A DNA stretch of 64,000 nt from Warburgia ugandensis (Eukaryota > Streptophyta > Magnoliopsida > Canellales > Canellaceae). Positions within the stretch are counted from its first letter, which is position 1. Each line of letters opens with the position of its first letter. Under the pieces are notes generated by a model that made no database searches, was not told where the DNA came from, and saw nothing but the letters and a program-made list of their open reading frames with translations. This document shows, piece by piece, positions 50,701-61,760 of the stretch. The DNA lies in NCBI GenBank assembly GCA_035236585.1, contig CP141132.1:23891445-23955444 (forward strand). Direction: 5' to 3'. Position numbers and translations under genes: made by a program.

Positions 50701-53700
50701 CTTGAAAGACATTGCTAAGTGATGCAGCAGGAAGTAACAATAAAGGTGAAACCCAATTTTCCCAGAGGAGAGAAAACCAAGGGTTGAGAGCTATCTGGAG
50801 AGCAGAAGTAGCAATGAATAGTATCACGGTTCATGTACTATTCACATGAATAGTAAATGTAAAGAATACATCTTCCTTTCCCCTATCTTCTTCCTTGTAT
50901 TTCCTGAGGGTGACATGAGATGCTCCTGCATCAGAGGGAAAATTGGGTTTCAGCTTTATTATACTTCGTGCTGCGTTGATATCAGAGCTAGCGATGATGC
51001 CTCCAAAGCTGCAGAAAATTTTTACAGATGAAGAATTCACAAAAATTGCATCTAATATTGCGAACCAAGTGATGACAAATCTTATCACACAGAAGCAATA
51101 GCTTTTCAAGTAATGTCTACAACCTCAACCCACTACCAAATAGAACCAAGGAAACAAGTAGGAAGTGCATCTAGAACAAGCTGCATATGATAACTTGAAT
51201 CAATGGAAATTGCATCTTGATGAAGGATCTTGTACTGTCAAAGACACCATTATGTTCCAACAATTGCCTAATCCAGTCCCTCCAAGAGTTCAAAATGAGC
51301 AACCATGATGGGTTGGAGGAAAGAAAGCTAACTACTTGAAGAGCAACAGTCATTAAATATTCAAAAGAATTTATGGACAATCTCAAACAAGAAAATTCTA
51401 ACTGTCTATAAAGCTTGAAAGAAGTTGATAAATCAGATTCGCTGTTAGAATTTCTTATGGAGTTGTTTGTGAATGTTATTTCGATGAATCTCCACTTTGC
51501 CTTACCAAACTTGAGACACAGCGCTTTTCAAGTGGGGGTGTCTGATACAGAAGCATCTCATCTCATCCTCAAAATCATGAAAGATTACAAAGAAGAAGAA
51601 GATAGTGGGAAAGGCAGAATTACTAGGTGAATAGTGACATGAAGAGTACCCTATGTTATTTTCAGGAAATTTAATATGTTTAGAGATTTATTGGTCTCTA
51701 TTTGAGAAGTTCAGTAGTTTCTTTCTTTTAGAGCTTTTATTTCTATCAATAGTTTCTTATTTTATGTCTCCTGTTCTAATAAGGAGCTATTTAGTTAGGA
51801 CTAAAAGTTTTTTTTCTTGAAGAAGAAGTTTAAAGAACTATAAAAGTTCGTAAACACGTATTACAATCATTTTGCAAGTGTTGAATAAAATTCTGATATT
51901 GATTTCTTTTCTCTTTTCTTTTTGTTCATTGTGTCATGCCTTTTGCTGTTTTCGATGAAAGCAGTTGAAAGTTTGAGTTAGAGAGAGTTTTATTTCTGGT
52001 TTCCAGATACCTCTTAATCCTCAATTTCCTCTCTTCTTGGAAAATGAGGTGTCAGCTTTATTGCTTCTTCTTGCTGCATCATTATGCCACCTGGTGGATG
52101 ACATGATGATTGACTCCAGGAGACTTGGACAGTGCTATGAATTCTTGTCATAATAACCATTTCTAATGCTATTTCAGGAACCCAAAGCCAGTCTCTCATA
52201 TAAGCCAAAGTTATGAACAAATTGAATCATTTAAAGTAGGATAAAAAGGAAATACATATAGAAACAGGTCAAGAAACAGAAAGCAGTTTCTATTTCATAC
52301 CATATATTGGATCCTTCTAAAGCTTTGCCAAGAGATCCATAAGTCCCAGGTTCCACTTCCCTATAACACTGTTACCATAGAGCAGGCACCATCCAATTTA
52401 TTACTTATCTTCATATTTAAAGATGAATACGACTTCTATGGTTGACTACAAGCACAAGGTAACATTAGCAGAAGTAACTAGGGCACACTTACATCGATAG
52501 CTTCATGCATATCGGGTTTCCCTTTGGTTATATTTTCTCCAACTCTTTGATATCCTCTGCATTTGAAAGTTAGCTCTAAATCATAATGGGAAAGAACTAA
52601 CTAGACTTCCACGCCAAATTGATAATACAAATTGAAAAATGCCACCCGTTCACAGAACATCTAAGTTTCATGAAGAGTACCTAAATCCAGTCAATGCAGA
52701 CAACTTGATCTTAAGTTTTTCCTCGTATGGTAGAAGAAAGAACTGGCGGGTTATTTCTCTAACATCTTTCATGAGGGAATCAGGAATTCTGTGGCCTTTC
52801 TGGTCAAGAACAATGTCATTAGTAGAGATTGGGCAGATTAGTGTAGCATACAAGGAAATTCTTTTGTGGCCAAACACTGCTAATGTAATCAAATCACAAA
52901 ATTTGTGCTTGAAACAATTATAATTGAATTAATTTCATCAACATCATATTACTAGATCAATTTACTTATTCAAAGTCATTTAGAAAAAGACTCAGGATCA
53001 GGAAAACAGCTAGCATGACAGCATACTAGAAGACTGGAATTGTATGTATTAGGAAGTTGCAGAAAGGAACCTATATAGCTTCTTTACACCATCTTCATCA
53101 TGGTATTTCCTTGCTAGACATCACAAAGCAATAGCATAGCATGCACGCGCACACTCGCACACACTTTTGGACTTACCCCGATGTGAGTGATTTGTGGATG
53201 ATTGCACTGCATTCACAGGGATTAGTCTCAACCCCCAAAGAGGCGGGGACTGACTCTCTGTGATATCAAAAAATGAAAAATTGCTTCGAAAGATGACCAA
53301 GAACTTTGTTCAATCTCAATCTATTTCTTATGTTATTCAAGCTCCAAACTGCCATTCTGAAATCAATCTCAACTACTCTCATATAGACTCAAGTGCCGTA
53401 GAGAAATAATAAAAGACTCATTGGAAAAGAAAAAAACTTTCAAATTCCCAAGCAACATTAAAGGGAATATACTTCTAATTAATACACCACACAACTTACT
53501 AAAAGAAATAAATATCATTCAAACAACTTCTAGAAAACAATAACCTCTACTTAATAACTTGCTAGGACGCACAACATAATTGTAACTGAAAAAAACATAT
53601 AAAGAAAAGCTGGTACTGTAGCATGTCAATGTCACTATTTTTTTTTTCCTTTTTGTCTTTATCTTCTTGGACTCTACATCATTCTCCTCCGGTTCAAGAA

Positions 53701-56700
53701 AACTTGTTCTTGAGTTTCAGTCATTTGTTCCTGAAATCTTGTAGGGAATTAATTTTAGCATAAACACATCTCCAACATGGGTAGGAAGGTGTACTTGATA
53801 AGAATTGCAACTTACCTTCTTTACAACCGCACATAGCCAAACAGTAATTTCACCAAGCTTGTGGTTTCCCACTCAAAATTGGTCCTTGGTAGAAATGGCA
53901 CGCACAGTCTTCAACATCAAAAGTAAACATTCTTCAACCTTTATTGCAAAATTTGTACCTTGTATTGCATACTTTTATGAGATGGTGAATCTACTTTGAC
54001 TTGAAATGCTCTGCCAACTCTACAAGCTCCCTCCAAAGTTTCCAAGATTTTGTCATACCTCAATTAACTGAGTTGTTTGGGCATTTTTGCATACACAGTC
54101 TAAGAAGAAATATGATTTGATAATCAGTTTTTGGATCTGTTATCTACAAAATTTCCTTCCGGCAGAGCAAATGATCCCACTGTTCTGATTTATTTCCAGC
54201 TGGACTGTCAAAATGTTATCAAAATTCTGTTAAATGGCTTAACTTTCTCGAGTAGATGAGTAGCTAACACATGATTTCGCCAATTACTTCATATGGCAAA
54301 TCATTACCATAGATGTCGTCATCCTCATTGTAATTTTCATAGATGAGTTCAACATCAAAATGAAAGCCTACTCCACCATATCCTCAGGATGAAACCACAC
54401 TAGAGTATTGTATTTCCATGTTTAGGTATTTTTAGATTAAAAAAGTGCTTTAATATCATTTTAGGAGTAGTTAGCTAATTTATATGTTTAGTGTTCTTTT
54501 CTTAGGAAATATCATGTATCTCCTATAGTTTAGAAACTAAATATACTAGATTAGTTAATTTAGTATATAAAAATCTTAGATAAGTTGTGCGCTAAAAGAC
54601 AAGTTATGCTTTGCAAAAAATATACTAAACTAGGAAAAATCCTAGGATTGAGAAGATCTACAAATTAGAGCTTTTAACCATCATATATAACATGTTGCTA
54701 ATTCATCGAGGGTTTTATTAACATGAGTAGGGCTAGGTCTAAAGTACTTAATTTTGACTATATGTGAATTTAGTGGGGTGGATTCCAAAACCTTAGCATT
54801 CAGAAATTTGATTAATTTCATCCCTCTTAGAATTTTTAGATTTATATGGTTAATTGTAGTTAATTCATTACCTAGGTTAAAGTAATTTAATATATATTTT
54901 AATTAATATTTCAAAATTTTCAAAAATTGGGTCTTCGTGGGATTGATCCGTACTTGCATGTACTATCCTACAATAAACCCGTGCACTGGTGGTTATATTT
55001 AAAACACATGAAACAGAACAATCCTTCGCCCGCTCTAGTAGCAACTAATGCAAGGCACAAGATATTACCACTAGAACAAAACTAAAACTGATAGCACCAA
55101 AGAAAAAATGGAAGATAGGAATGGAAGAAGTAAAAAAACACAGTGATAAGGCTGAGAAAGACCCAAATTGCACCCAAAGAGGTGAACAGAAAATTTATTC
55201 CAATCTTGATCCATTTCATACAAGATTCCACCTTCGTATTATCACTCTGAAATAATCTTCAGATGTTACTCTGGAAATCACTATCAACTAATCCCTATAT
55301 AGACTCAAGCCTCCTAGAGAAACAAAAATGGATTAATAAATTAGAGAACTTTCAGACTTCCAAATATGCTAGAAAACTTATAAAAGATATCTTTCAATTT
55401 CAAACACATTTAGAAAACACCAAGTACTGAATTTAATACTAGCTACTAGAACTAATAATTAATAAAACATGAAAAAAGACTAGTAGTTACTGTATTCAAC
55501 ACTGTAGCACGTCATTATGCAGTTGTATTTTTTTCCCCTTTATCTTCTTGACCTTTCCATCAAAAGTCAACATAGGGATGATCACATTAAATAATAGAAA
55601 CTATCCTGACAAAGTTATTCTGAATATTGTACTTGGCATGTCAATACCTTGGAGAAAAATCTCCTACAGCCCTAAAGTTGACAATGTGGTAAATACTTTT
55701 ATTATAGTGTAGTTCGTCCTATTTGGATCTTTGGAACTTTGATCTCATAATTTTGGTTGCATTAGGAATTAACTTTTTTGCATCCCTAGATTTCCCAGGC
55801 GATCATCAATGACCCAATGAACTAGAAAATCATGAGCAAATAAACATCTTGTAGGTCCTTTGGGTCTGGTAAACTGAATTAGCAAAGAGTGTCCCAGTAA
55901 AGAGGACACAACCAAGGGGCATATAGGGAAGCACATGCCACCCTCGACCTTTTCTCTTTTCCTTCTAAAGATCTAAGAAGTTCAACATGATTGGAATAAA
56001 AAATTAAGTAGATCACAATCTATTAATACATTGTTCGCATCTAGGTGCCTTTTGAAGGGGAGCCTTGGCACAATAGTAGAGTTGTCATCATGTGACCTTG
56101 AGGTTGCAGGTTCGAGGTGTGGAAACAGCCTCTTGTGGTCCGCCCCTTCCCTAGACCCCATATAAGTGACAGCTCGGTGCACTGGGCTGCCCCTTTCTTT
56201 AGCTTCTAGGTGCCTTCACTCTCACCCTAATCTCTATATGTCAAGGGAAACCATGAAACCTACTCAATTTTCTTTTATTCAACAAATCACAACCTGATTT
56301 GCTTTAACAAAATCAAAACTGTTGACAGTTCTAACAAAATAATTATTACTCATTTGTAATACCTTTGCAAATTGCTGGTACAGCCATAGACAGCAGGTGA
56401 GGCTTATTAGACTAACTAGATTTATAGGTGAGCAGATTCAGGGTCATAATTTAACAAGTGCAAAATTTCCCACAGGCTCATCAGTGATCAGTAGAACTAG
56501 AAAAACATGAGCAAATACACATCCTGCAGATCCACAGGGTCTTTCAAACTGAATTAACAAAAGGACTCCTGGTAAAAGGATAAGCTCAAGGGGTATGTAG
56601 AGAAGCACATGCCACCCCAGAGCTTCTTTTCCTTTTGGACAATCTAAGCAGTTCATCGTGTTTGGTGTAAAAAAATTAGGTAACCCCCAAGATATTAATG

Positions 56701-59252
56701 CATTGTTTGCTTCTAGATGCCTTCACTCTCACTTTAATCTCCATATTCAAGGGAAAACCACGAACCCTACTCAATTTTATTTTATTCAACAAATCACAAC
56801 CTGATTTGCTTTAACAAAATCAAAACTGTTGACAATTTTAACAAACTAATTATTACTAATCTATAATGCCTTTGCAAATTGCTGGTATAGCCACAGATAA
56901 TAGGTAAACCTTATTAGACTAATTAGATTTTATAGACGAGCAGATGCTGGGTGAGAATGTAATATGTGCAAAATTCTCAAATGGAAAAGTCCACATAAAG
57001 CTACCAACAAGAAACAAATCAATCTGAAAATGAGTTTCAACTTTTCTTTTCCATGTCCTTGCAAACTTACTGAGGAGAGTCTCAATCTCCTAATATGCAT
57101 GATTCATTATCCTAAAGTACAAAAATTAACAAGACTTCTTACGAGTATTTGAAAGGAAGTAATTCTTAAAGATCAGAATACAAATCAAGAGAGAGCCATT
57201 CTATGAAAAACTTAAGCAAAATGGAGTAAAGAAACCCTAAAACTACAAAGTAAAACCATTGTTGCAAGACATACTTTTGGATCTTTGGAGTGAACATTGA
57301 CAAGAATCAGGTTAGAAATCATAAAGCCAAATCAATATTGGCAACACAGATTATTTGGATCATTTGGTGCGATTATAAAGAGGAACCAGGTTGGACAATG
57401 ATGAAAGTGCTCTGATTAAAATCTAGTTATCTTCAAAACTAATTATCATCATCAAGACCTTATCCCAGTTAGGGGTTGGCCACATGAATCTTATTCCTCC
57501 ATTCCACTCTATTAAATACCATGGCTTCATTTAGTCCCAAAGTTTTTAAATCTTTCCTCACCACTTCTATCAACATTCTTTTGGGCCTTCCCCTTGCCCT
57601 TTTAGAACCTTACTTGTATTGCCTCACTCATTCTAACCGCTGCCATTGTTGGTCTCCTTTGAACATGTCCAAACCATCTAAGTCTAACCTCCCTCATCTT
57701 GTTACCTATTGGTGCTACCCCTAAATTTCCTCTAATATTTTCATTTCTAATTCTATCCTTTCTTGTCTTACCACTCATCCATCTTAACATCCTCATTTCT
57801 ATGACACTCATCCTATGAGTATGATGTTCCTTAACTGCCCAACACTCTGATCCATAGAGCATGGCCGGCCTTATGGCCATCCTATAGAATTTTCCTTTTA
57901 GTTTGAGTGGCACCCGTCGATCACACAAAACTTTAGATGCACATCTCCATTTGTTCCAACCCGCCTGGATTCTCTAGGTAACCTCCCTCTCAATCTCTCC
58001 ACTATCATGAGTCATTGATCCTAAGTACCGAAAGTGGTCTTTTACGGGGACTTCTTGGTTATCAAACTTGACTGGTGTTCCACTCCTACTCTCCTTGCTA
58101 AAATTACATTCCATAAATTCTGTCTTAGTTCGACTAATTTTAAATCCTTCAGATTCTAATGCTTCTCTCTATAACTCTAACTTTATGTTTACACCCTCCA
58201 TTGTCTCATCAAGTAAGACTATATCATCTGCAAATAGCATGCACCAGGGAATCTCCTTGTGCAGATGTTTTGTTAACTCATCCACAACCAATGTGAAAAG
58301 GTATGGGCTCAATGCCGATCCTTGGTGCAATCCTATAGTGACAAGGAAATCACCAGTCACGCCACTAGTGGTCTTAACATTTGTTATTGCTCCCTCATAC
58401 ATATCTTTAATTATGTCTATATACCCCTGAGAAACACCTTTATCTTCAAAACTAATACTAGCAGAAATTCAGAACTAGAAGGACACTTTCAATTTATACT
58501 CATGCAAGCAACTTTGCAACTTAATAGAAAGCAAAAATAAAAAAGGGAAACTGCTACAAAGAAAAAAATGAAAATAGAATAAAGCTACACTAAATCAGAA
58601 AAGATATACCCCAAACAATGGGGAACATCTGTAACCATTTGCAGAAATAAAATCAATATTTACAATCAATATAGTATAACACTATGGGAAAACTTTGGTA
58701 TATACAGAATTTAAGTAATGCAAATTTGGTTAATGGGAATTTGAATCTCAAAATACAAAAGGGGAAAAATCCAGTGAACAGTCATCACCTAACATTTTAT
58801 TGCCCCATAACCAAGGTAAAAGCACCAAATTTTGTCCAATAAAGGACCAAGTCCGTTATCTTGTGAGTTATATAACTCTAGAATAACCATGGCTACTAGT
58901 AGATAACTTATGCCCTTTATCTATAGCATATACATATATTCCCAAGACCCAAAGGAGAATAAGTAATGAAAGAAGTACAAATAGGGTCAATGTTCACATA
59001 TACCAGCTACACATACAATTTAATTCCTCAAATTGCATCTTGGTAACAGCAAGCAGCAGCAATTGAGACTAATGCTTTCAATCACTTGCCATCACATATA
59101 ACAAGCAAAAGAGAAAAGGATGCATATAGTAAATACCACATAGAAAAAACCAACTTCTCTACAAGCCTGATCCAACATTCTAATAACTGCTAACACGTCT
59201 ATGTCTTCAGCCATCATGGGATCATCATGTTTATCCAGGAGAGGACTAACAT
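46649..59252 (-). CDS. 2-oxoglutarate/Fe(II)-dependent dioxygenase, At3g50210-like; 11 coding exons visible
   Basis: Spliced order (minus): 59252-59137, 52799-52681, 52556-52493, 52368-52301, 48710-48652, 48535-48379, 48266-48247, 47317-47271, 47190-47110, 47006-46917, 46777-46649. Phases agree at every junction and give about 316 codons with no stop before TAG (46,649-46,651). Landmarks: [86 protein letters not shown] with the iron-binding Hx[28 protein letters not shown] with the third iron ligand His; YRVSIAFF with the RxS 2-oxoglutarate-binding arginine; [17 protein letters not shown]. The family is cytosolic and oxidises small molecules with O2 and 2-oxoglutarate; the substrate is not known. 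The first exon (about 12 codons) was not found. Confidence 0.9.
46818..46912. repeat. Compound (TA)n(GA)n microsatellite filling a 139-nt intron
   Basis: About 21 TA units (46,818-46,860) and 25 GA units (46,862-46,912). In gene sense the CT run starts only a few bases after the splice donor GTAACT. Confidence 0.95.
46917..47006 (-). CDS. Dioxygenase, visible exon 10
   Basis: [30 protein letters not shown], between ttgcag and GTAACT. Holds the distal iron-ligand His and the RxS arginine. Confidence 0.93.
47110..47190 (-). CDS. Dioxygenase, visible exon 9
   Basis: [20 protein letters not shown] then NIGDMLK, between ttgaag and GTCTCT. The exon begins GTAAGA, which looks like a donor but lies after an acceptor. 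Confidence 0.9.
47271..47317 (-). CDS. Dioxygenase, visible exon 8
   Basis: (G)[15 protein letters not shown], between tgacag and GTACAT. Confidence 0.92.
47493..47520. repeat. (TA)n microsatellite
   Basis: About 13 TA units immediately upstream of an Au-type SINE fragment. Confidence 0.9.
47525..47655 (+). mobile_element. Au-type SINE, 5'-truncated
   Basis: It carries gaaggtcatgggtttgag, aatagcctcttggaaaaatg, ggcaaggctgcgtactatag, gacccttgtgtccggccttt and gcaggagcttcgtgca, the body of the tRNA-derived Au SINE. The first third is missing. It lies in an intron of the dioxygenase gene, antisense to it. Confidence 0.82.
47674..47740. repeat. (TA)n microsatellite
   Basis: About 33 TA units between the two SINE copies. 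Confidence 0.95.
47741..47916 (+). mobile_element. Au-type SINE, full length
   Basis: From aggagagcctaggtgcaatg to gcattgggctgccgc, with a pol III A-box-like head, the B-box-like gagttcgaggc, and the Au body (aacagcctcttgcaaaaatg, cccttccccgaactctgcat). (TA)n precedes it and a short (CA)n follows. It is in the intron between the microexon and the next exon. Confidence 0.87.
48247..48266 (-). CDS. Dioxygenase, visible exon 7: 20-nt microexon with the HxD iron ligands
   Basis: Codes for the end of Cys, GAHTDY, and the first base of Gly, between aatacag and GTAAGG. His and Asp of HTD are two of the three iron ligands. Confidence 0.88.
48379..48535 (-). CDS. Dioxygenase, visible exon 6
   Basis: [40 protein letters not shown], then [12 protein letters not shown] plus two bases, between acatacag and GTAATG. 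Confidence 0.92.
48652..48710 (-). CDS. Dioxygenase, visible exon 5 (GC donor)
   Basis: [19 protein letters not shown] plus one base, between ctgcag and GCATGT. The family pattern (EEYIxL..DLS) and the phase both require the junction at AGAG/GC; no GT gives the right frame. Confidence 0.85.
48711..49743. other. Intron sequence, nothing recognised
   Basis: First part of the 3.6-kb dioxygenase intron (48,711-52,300). AT-rich, no gene or repeat identified. Confidence 0.5.
49760..49940 (+). mobile_element. Au-type SINE, complete with 16-bp target duplication
   Basis: It runs from aaggggagccttggcgaaac to ccggggttgcccttt. Flanked by a perfect duplication agacatgatccaatga (49,744-49,759 and 49,941-49,956). 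Intronic and antisense to the dioxygenase gene. Frames on the minus strand here are SINE sequence. Confidence 0.93.
50690..51650. repeat. Cluster of inverted repeats (rearranged LTR-like sequence)
   Basis: aataaaggtgaaacccaatt (50,741-50,760) is inverted at 50,942-50,961 with one mismatch over 25 bp. A second pair, about 75 bp long and more diverged, joins 50,867-50,942 to 51,540-51,615 in opposite orientation (plus-strand tctgatacagaagcatctc at the latter). A TTGATATCAGAGC near 50,976 resembles a tRNA-Met primer site, followed by ATGATGCC. A rearranged small LTR element is likely; none was delimited. Confidence 0.45.
51650..52300. other. Intron sequence, nothing recognised
   Basis: T-rich and then mixed sequence next to visible exon 4. 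A 68-codon open frame at 52,014-52,220 has no family motif and is not used by the gene model. Confidence 0.5.
52301..52368 (-). CDS. Dioxygenase, visible exon 4
   Basis: [22 protein letters not shown] and two bases of Trp, between aacag and GTATGA. Confidence 0.92.
52493..52556 (-). CDS. Dioxygenase, visible exon 3
   Basis: (R)[20 protein letters not shown] and D, between tgcag and GTAAGT. Confidence 0.93.
52681..52799 (-). CDS. Dioxygenase, visible exon 2
   Basis: [20 protein letters not shown] to LSALTGF plus two bases, between cttgaccag and GTACTC. DIOX_N-type N-terminal domain. Confidence 0.93.
52800..53265. other. Intron sequence, nothing recognised
   Basis: Start of the 6.3-kb intron between visible exons 2 and 1. 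It contains a short (CA)-rich run near 53,147-53,165. Confidence 0.45.
53270..53700. repeat. Diverged direct repeat, copy 1
   Basis: Related to 55,140-55,560: both carry tatagactcaag, 'agaaataataaaagactcatt'-like, ctagaaaacaa/cattta, actgtagca(t/c)gtcaatg/cattatg and ctttatcttcttg in the same order. After this copy, the minus strand reads a gypsy-like tail (aagaacaagttttcttgaac). Possibly the LTRs of a decayed element. Confidence 0.45.
54388..55010 (+). mobile_element. Truncated LTR of the A2 family
   Basis: The reverse complement of the A2 LTRs, from ggatgaaaccacac to the LTR end (cgtgcactggtggttatatt, then taaaacaca). It includes 'gaaatatcatgtatctccta', tcctaggattgagaag and gggattgatccgtacttgca. 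The 5' part of the LTR is missing. It shows that the A2 family also landed in the dioxygenase intron. Confidence 0.78.
55140..55560. repeat. Diverged direct repeat, copy 2
   Basis: Partner of 53,270-53,700. Confidence 0.45.
55785..56980. repeat. Local tandem duplication, two copies of about 530 bp
   Basis: Copy 1 (about 55,785-56,460) and copy 2 (about 56,460-56,980) share, in order, aactagaaaa.catgagcaaa, gaagcacatgccaccc, 'attcaacaaatcacaacctg', gcaaattgctggta and gcttattagacta-like strings. Copy 1 is longer because it holds a SINE. No coding function was recognised. Confidence 0.75.
56057..56197 (+). mobile_element. Au-type SINE with internal deletion and 12-bp target duplication
   Basis: It runs from ggggagccttggcacaatag to cactgggctgcccc. 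The middle (gcaaaatgcaaggtaaggct region) is missing. Target duplication tctaggtgcctt at 56,040-56,051 and 56,205-56,216. The second copy of the surrounding tandem duplication keeps the empty site (tctagatgcctt near 56,713). Confidence 0.88.
57444..58439 (-). mobile_element. RTE-type LINE, 5'-truncated, with 17-bp target duplication
   Basis: The minus strand reads [52 protein letters not shown], then [40 protein letters not shown] and [11 protein letters not shown]. It ends at a short (GAT)n. It corresponds to the last third of the 33-36.5 kb LINE. The duplication TTATCTTCAAAACTAAT lies at 57,427-57,443 and 58,440-58,456. It has the same orientation as the host dioxygenase gene and lies in its intron. 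Confidence 0.93.
58457..59136. other. Intron sequence, nothing recognised
   Basis: AT-rich intron next to visible exon 1 of the dioxygenase gene. Confidence 0.5.
59137..59252 (-). CDS. Dioxygenase, visible exon 1
   Basis: Starts in phase after cag with [17 protein letters not shown] and ends GFFYV before GTATTT. It codes for the family's N-terminal S-P-L-x-x-K-x-D-D-P-x-M-A-E segment. It must be preceded by a short exon ending in G of the Asp codon. Confidence 0.88.
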
Positions 59253-60782
59253 CTGAAACAGGACAAAAGATTTAAAAGTTCACAATCAATCAAATGTCAA
59301 AGTTAATGATAAAAAACATATAGGCGAGCATATGAACTAGAAAATTGTATGAACCATGCAAATTTTTTGCATAGAGCTGCACTAAAAACATGAGAAGATG
59401 ATCTTGAAAATAAGCATGCATAAGAAAAAGTAGAAGACACATCAACACACTCATGGAGAAGAACACAAAAACAAACAGGAAAGAATCTAGGAAGTCTTTT
59501 GGTGTGGAGTCTAGATGTTGCCAAAAAGATTGAATCTAGAGGGACTTCGTCTGCAGTTCTTCCTTCTTCACTATAGGCAAAAGAAAACAGTTCACAAAAC
59601 TAAAATGTCCTTCAAACAAGAATAGTAAAATAATTGAATAGCCCAGTTGATAACAACTGTGGCCCTTGAACTTTCCCATGGACTTGCAGATGTGTGCTCA
59701 GCTAGTATTAGTATTTTGAAACAAATGGACATAACCTCGATCTTACAACTTTATTGGAGATCTTGGAGGACTAGTAGATATCTTCTTTGGAGCATATCAT
59801 GTTAGGTAGCACTGAATCCTCTTTGATGTAACAGTGTACCCGACTAAGTTACTCCAGCTAGCTTCTGGGGTTGTCATATGCTATGCAACAGTCATAGGAA
59901 CTGCAATATTGGTTGCTGAAAATTATGTGCAAGGACAATCTTAGCACCAAACCCTTTGATTTCTGCAAACTCTTTAATCAAGGATCAATCTGAAATGGAA
60001 AATGATATGAGAAACGCGCATTTCCATATCCTCCAAAAAGAGTTTTGACACCAAATATGTTTCACTAGCAGCCAGTGAACCAAGCGGAAGACCTTTTGCA
60101 TCTAGTTGTTATATGTGACTTTTTATTAGTATAAAAGTCAAAGTATAACTCCCAGCTTACGTAGGCATCATCTCTTCCTCTCTTCTCTCTCTTCTATTCT
60201 ACGTCACATCTCTCTTTGGCTTTGGTTAGTTTACGCAAGATTGATAAATATACCCACCCTAAAGTTCCAATTCATGGAGTACAATACTCACTGTTACTAG
60301 CTACTACCTACACTCAAACTGAAATTGAAGTTCCTTAGATTAAATTAATTGGTATTGTTGATTGCCAGTATGGTAAACATGTATTCAATAATCACAGTCA
60401 TATTTTCTTCTGAGGCCATCGCATATCACAATCTCATGGCCCCATCTTTTGGTAACAGAGCAACATAAGGGTACCATCTATGAGAGAGATAGAGAAGCAA
60501 ATTACAGGATAATCCTGGAATATATGTTCAGCAAGTCAAGTGTAAGTGGCTTCAATATTTTGATCATTTTAAACTATTCAAAATTTCAGCCTCAAAATTA
60601 TCATCCACCAGGTCATCCTAACCTATTTGAGCAAGATATAAGTGAAAGTTGATCTAAATTTTTAGTCATCTGAACCATTCATGATATCAAAAGGCCATAG
60701 CATAAGCTTCTCAATCCATTGGATGCTTTCAATTACTGTAAAAAATACACAATAAAGTAGCTGAAATCATCCAAGATTCAGA
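59253..60782. other. Upstream intron or flank, nothing recognised
   Basis: The gene's first coding exon would be expected upstream of 59,252, but no ATG-led exon with the family's N-terminal D-F-x-S-I-P-V-I pattern and a donor in the right phase was found here. A CT-rich patch lies at 60,170-60,215. Confidence 0.45.
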
Positions 60783-61333
60783 TTTTTCTACGATACATTG
60801 TTAATGGCCCAAGCCAGGATGAAGTCCCAAGCAGACAAGGGCCGTAGGGACGTCCAATTTCAAATAGGGGAACCAGTCTTTCTGAAGCTACAACGAAGTT
60901 GGCTAAACGACCCAATGAGAAGCTCAGTCCTAGGTTTTATGGCCCCTATCCAGTCCTGGAACGAGTAGAGGAAGTCGCCTACCACCTGGATTTACCTCCT
61001 ACTACACGAATTCATCCAGTTTTCCATGTTTCTCAATTGAAGCAGGCCCTGTCCAGCCCTGCCCAAGCTCAGCCCCTGCCTACTGGTCTGACTCAAGAGT
61101 TGGAACTCGTGGTGCATCCCGAATCTATCAAGCAATTCAGGACACTACCAAATGGTCAGAAGGAAGTTTTGGTGAAGTGGAAGCATTTGCTTGAGTGTGA
61201 TAACACTTGGGAGCTCTATGATGTACTGAACACCCAGTTCCCCTCCTTTCACCTTGAGGACAAGGTGAAACTACTAGGGGAGGGTATTGTTACATCACCA
61301 ATCTACCAAACTTATTCTAGAAGGAGGAGGTAG
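60783..61333 (+). pseudogene. Gypsy pol C-terminus with chromodomain
   Basis: MAQARMKSQADKGRRDVQFQ and IGEPVFLKL start it; after a frameshift it continues KRPNEKLSPRFYGPYPVLER, VAYHLDLPPTTRIHPVFHVS and QLKQAL. The last part, KEVLVKWKHLLECDNTWELY and NTQFPSFHLEDKV, is a group I/II-type chromodomain, which tethers integrase to chromatin marks. The frame ends after the LTR has begun. Everything upstream of the integrase C-terminus is missing. Clade Reina/Galadriel-like by the short LTR and chromodomain. Confidence 0.85.
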
Positions 61334-61733
61334 TTACCAATAATGCAATCATATACAGGTTTGTTAGAATCGTATACAGGTCTGTTGAATGAAGATTTCC
61401 CGGGGGGGATCATGTAGTTACAATCCAGCTGGGTGAGCAATGCAGGCAGTTGGTTAGGGATATGCAAGATATACAGTTAGTATCCAATATATTGGAAAAG
61501 ATTACAGAATATTAGGCAGTTACCAATTAGAGATACACGGTTGAGGAGGTTAGAAGAGGGGGGAAAAGGGAATAGGAGTAGGGGGAGTGCAGAGGGGGGG
61601 AACTAAGGTTCCTAACTCCCTACTGGTTTACATACATCAGATCCTTAGCCTTCACTGGTCATGAATTCCTTTGTAATTCACTCCTTTCATCAATAAACTG
61701 AGTTCCATTTCCATTTGAATGTTGTTTTCCACA
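61288..61733 (+). repeat. 3' LTR of the chromodomain element (about 446 bp)
   Basis: It begins TGTTACATCACC right after aggggagggtat (polypurine tract) and ends TTTTCCACA. It contains a poly(A)-signal-like caataaactgag at 61,691. The 5' LTR is absent, so the limits rest on TG/CA ends alone. Confidence 0.6.
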
Positions 61734-61760
61734 GAAATTGAAACCGTAGGCCTATCAGAA

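Noticed and set aside
52014..52220. Candidate exon between visible exons 4 and 5 of the dioxygenase
   Set aside because: No family motif in any frame; the exon at 48,652-48,710 fits the protein and the phase.
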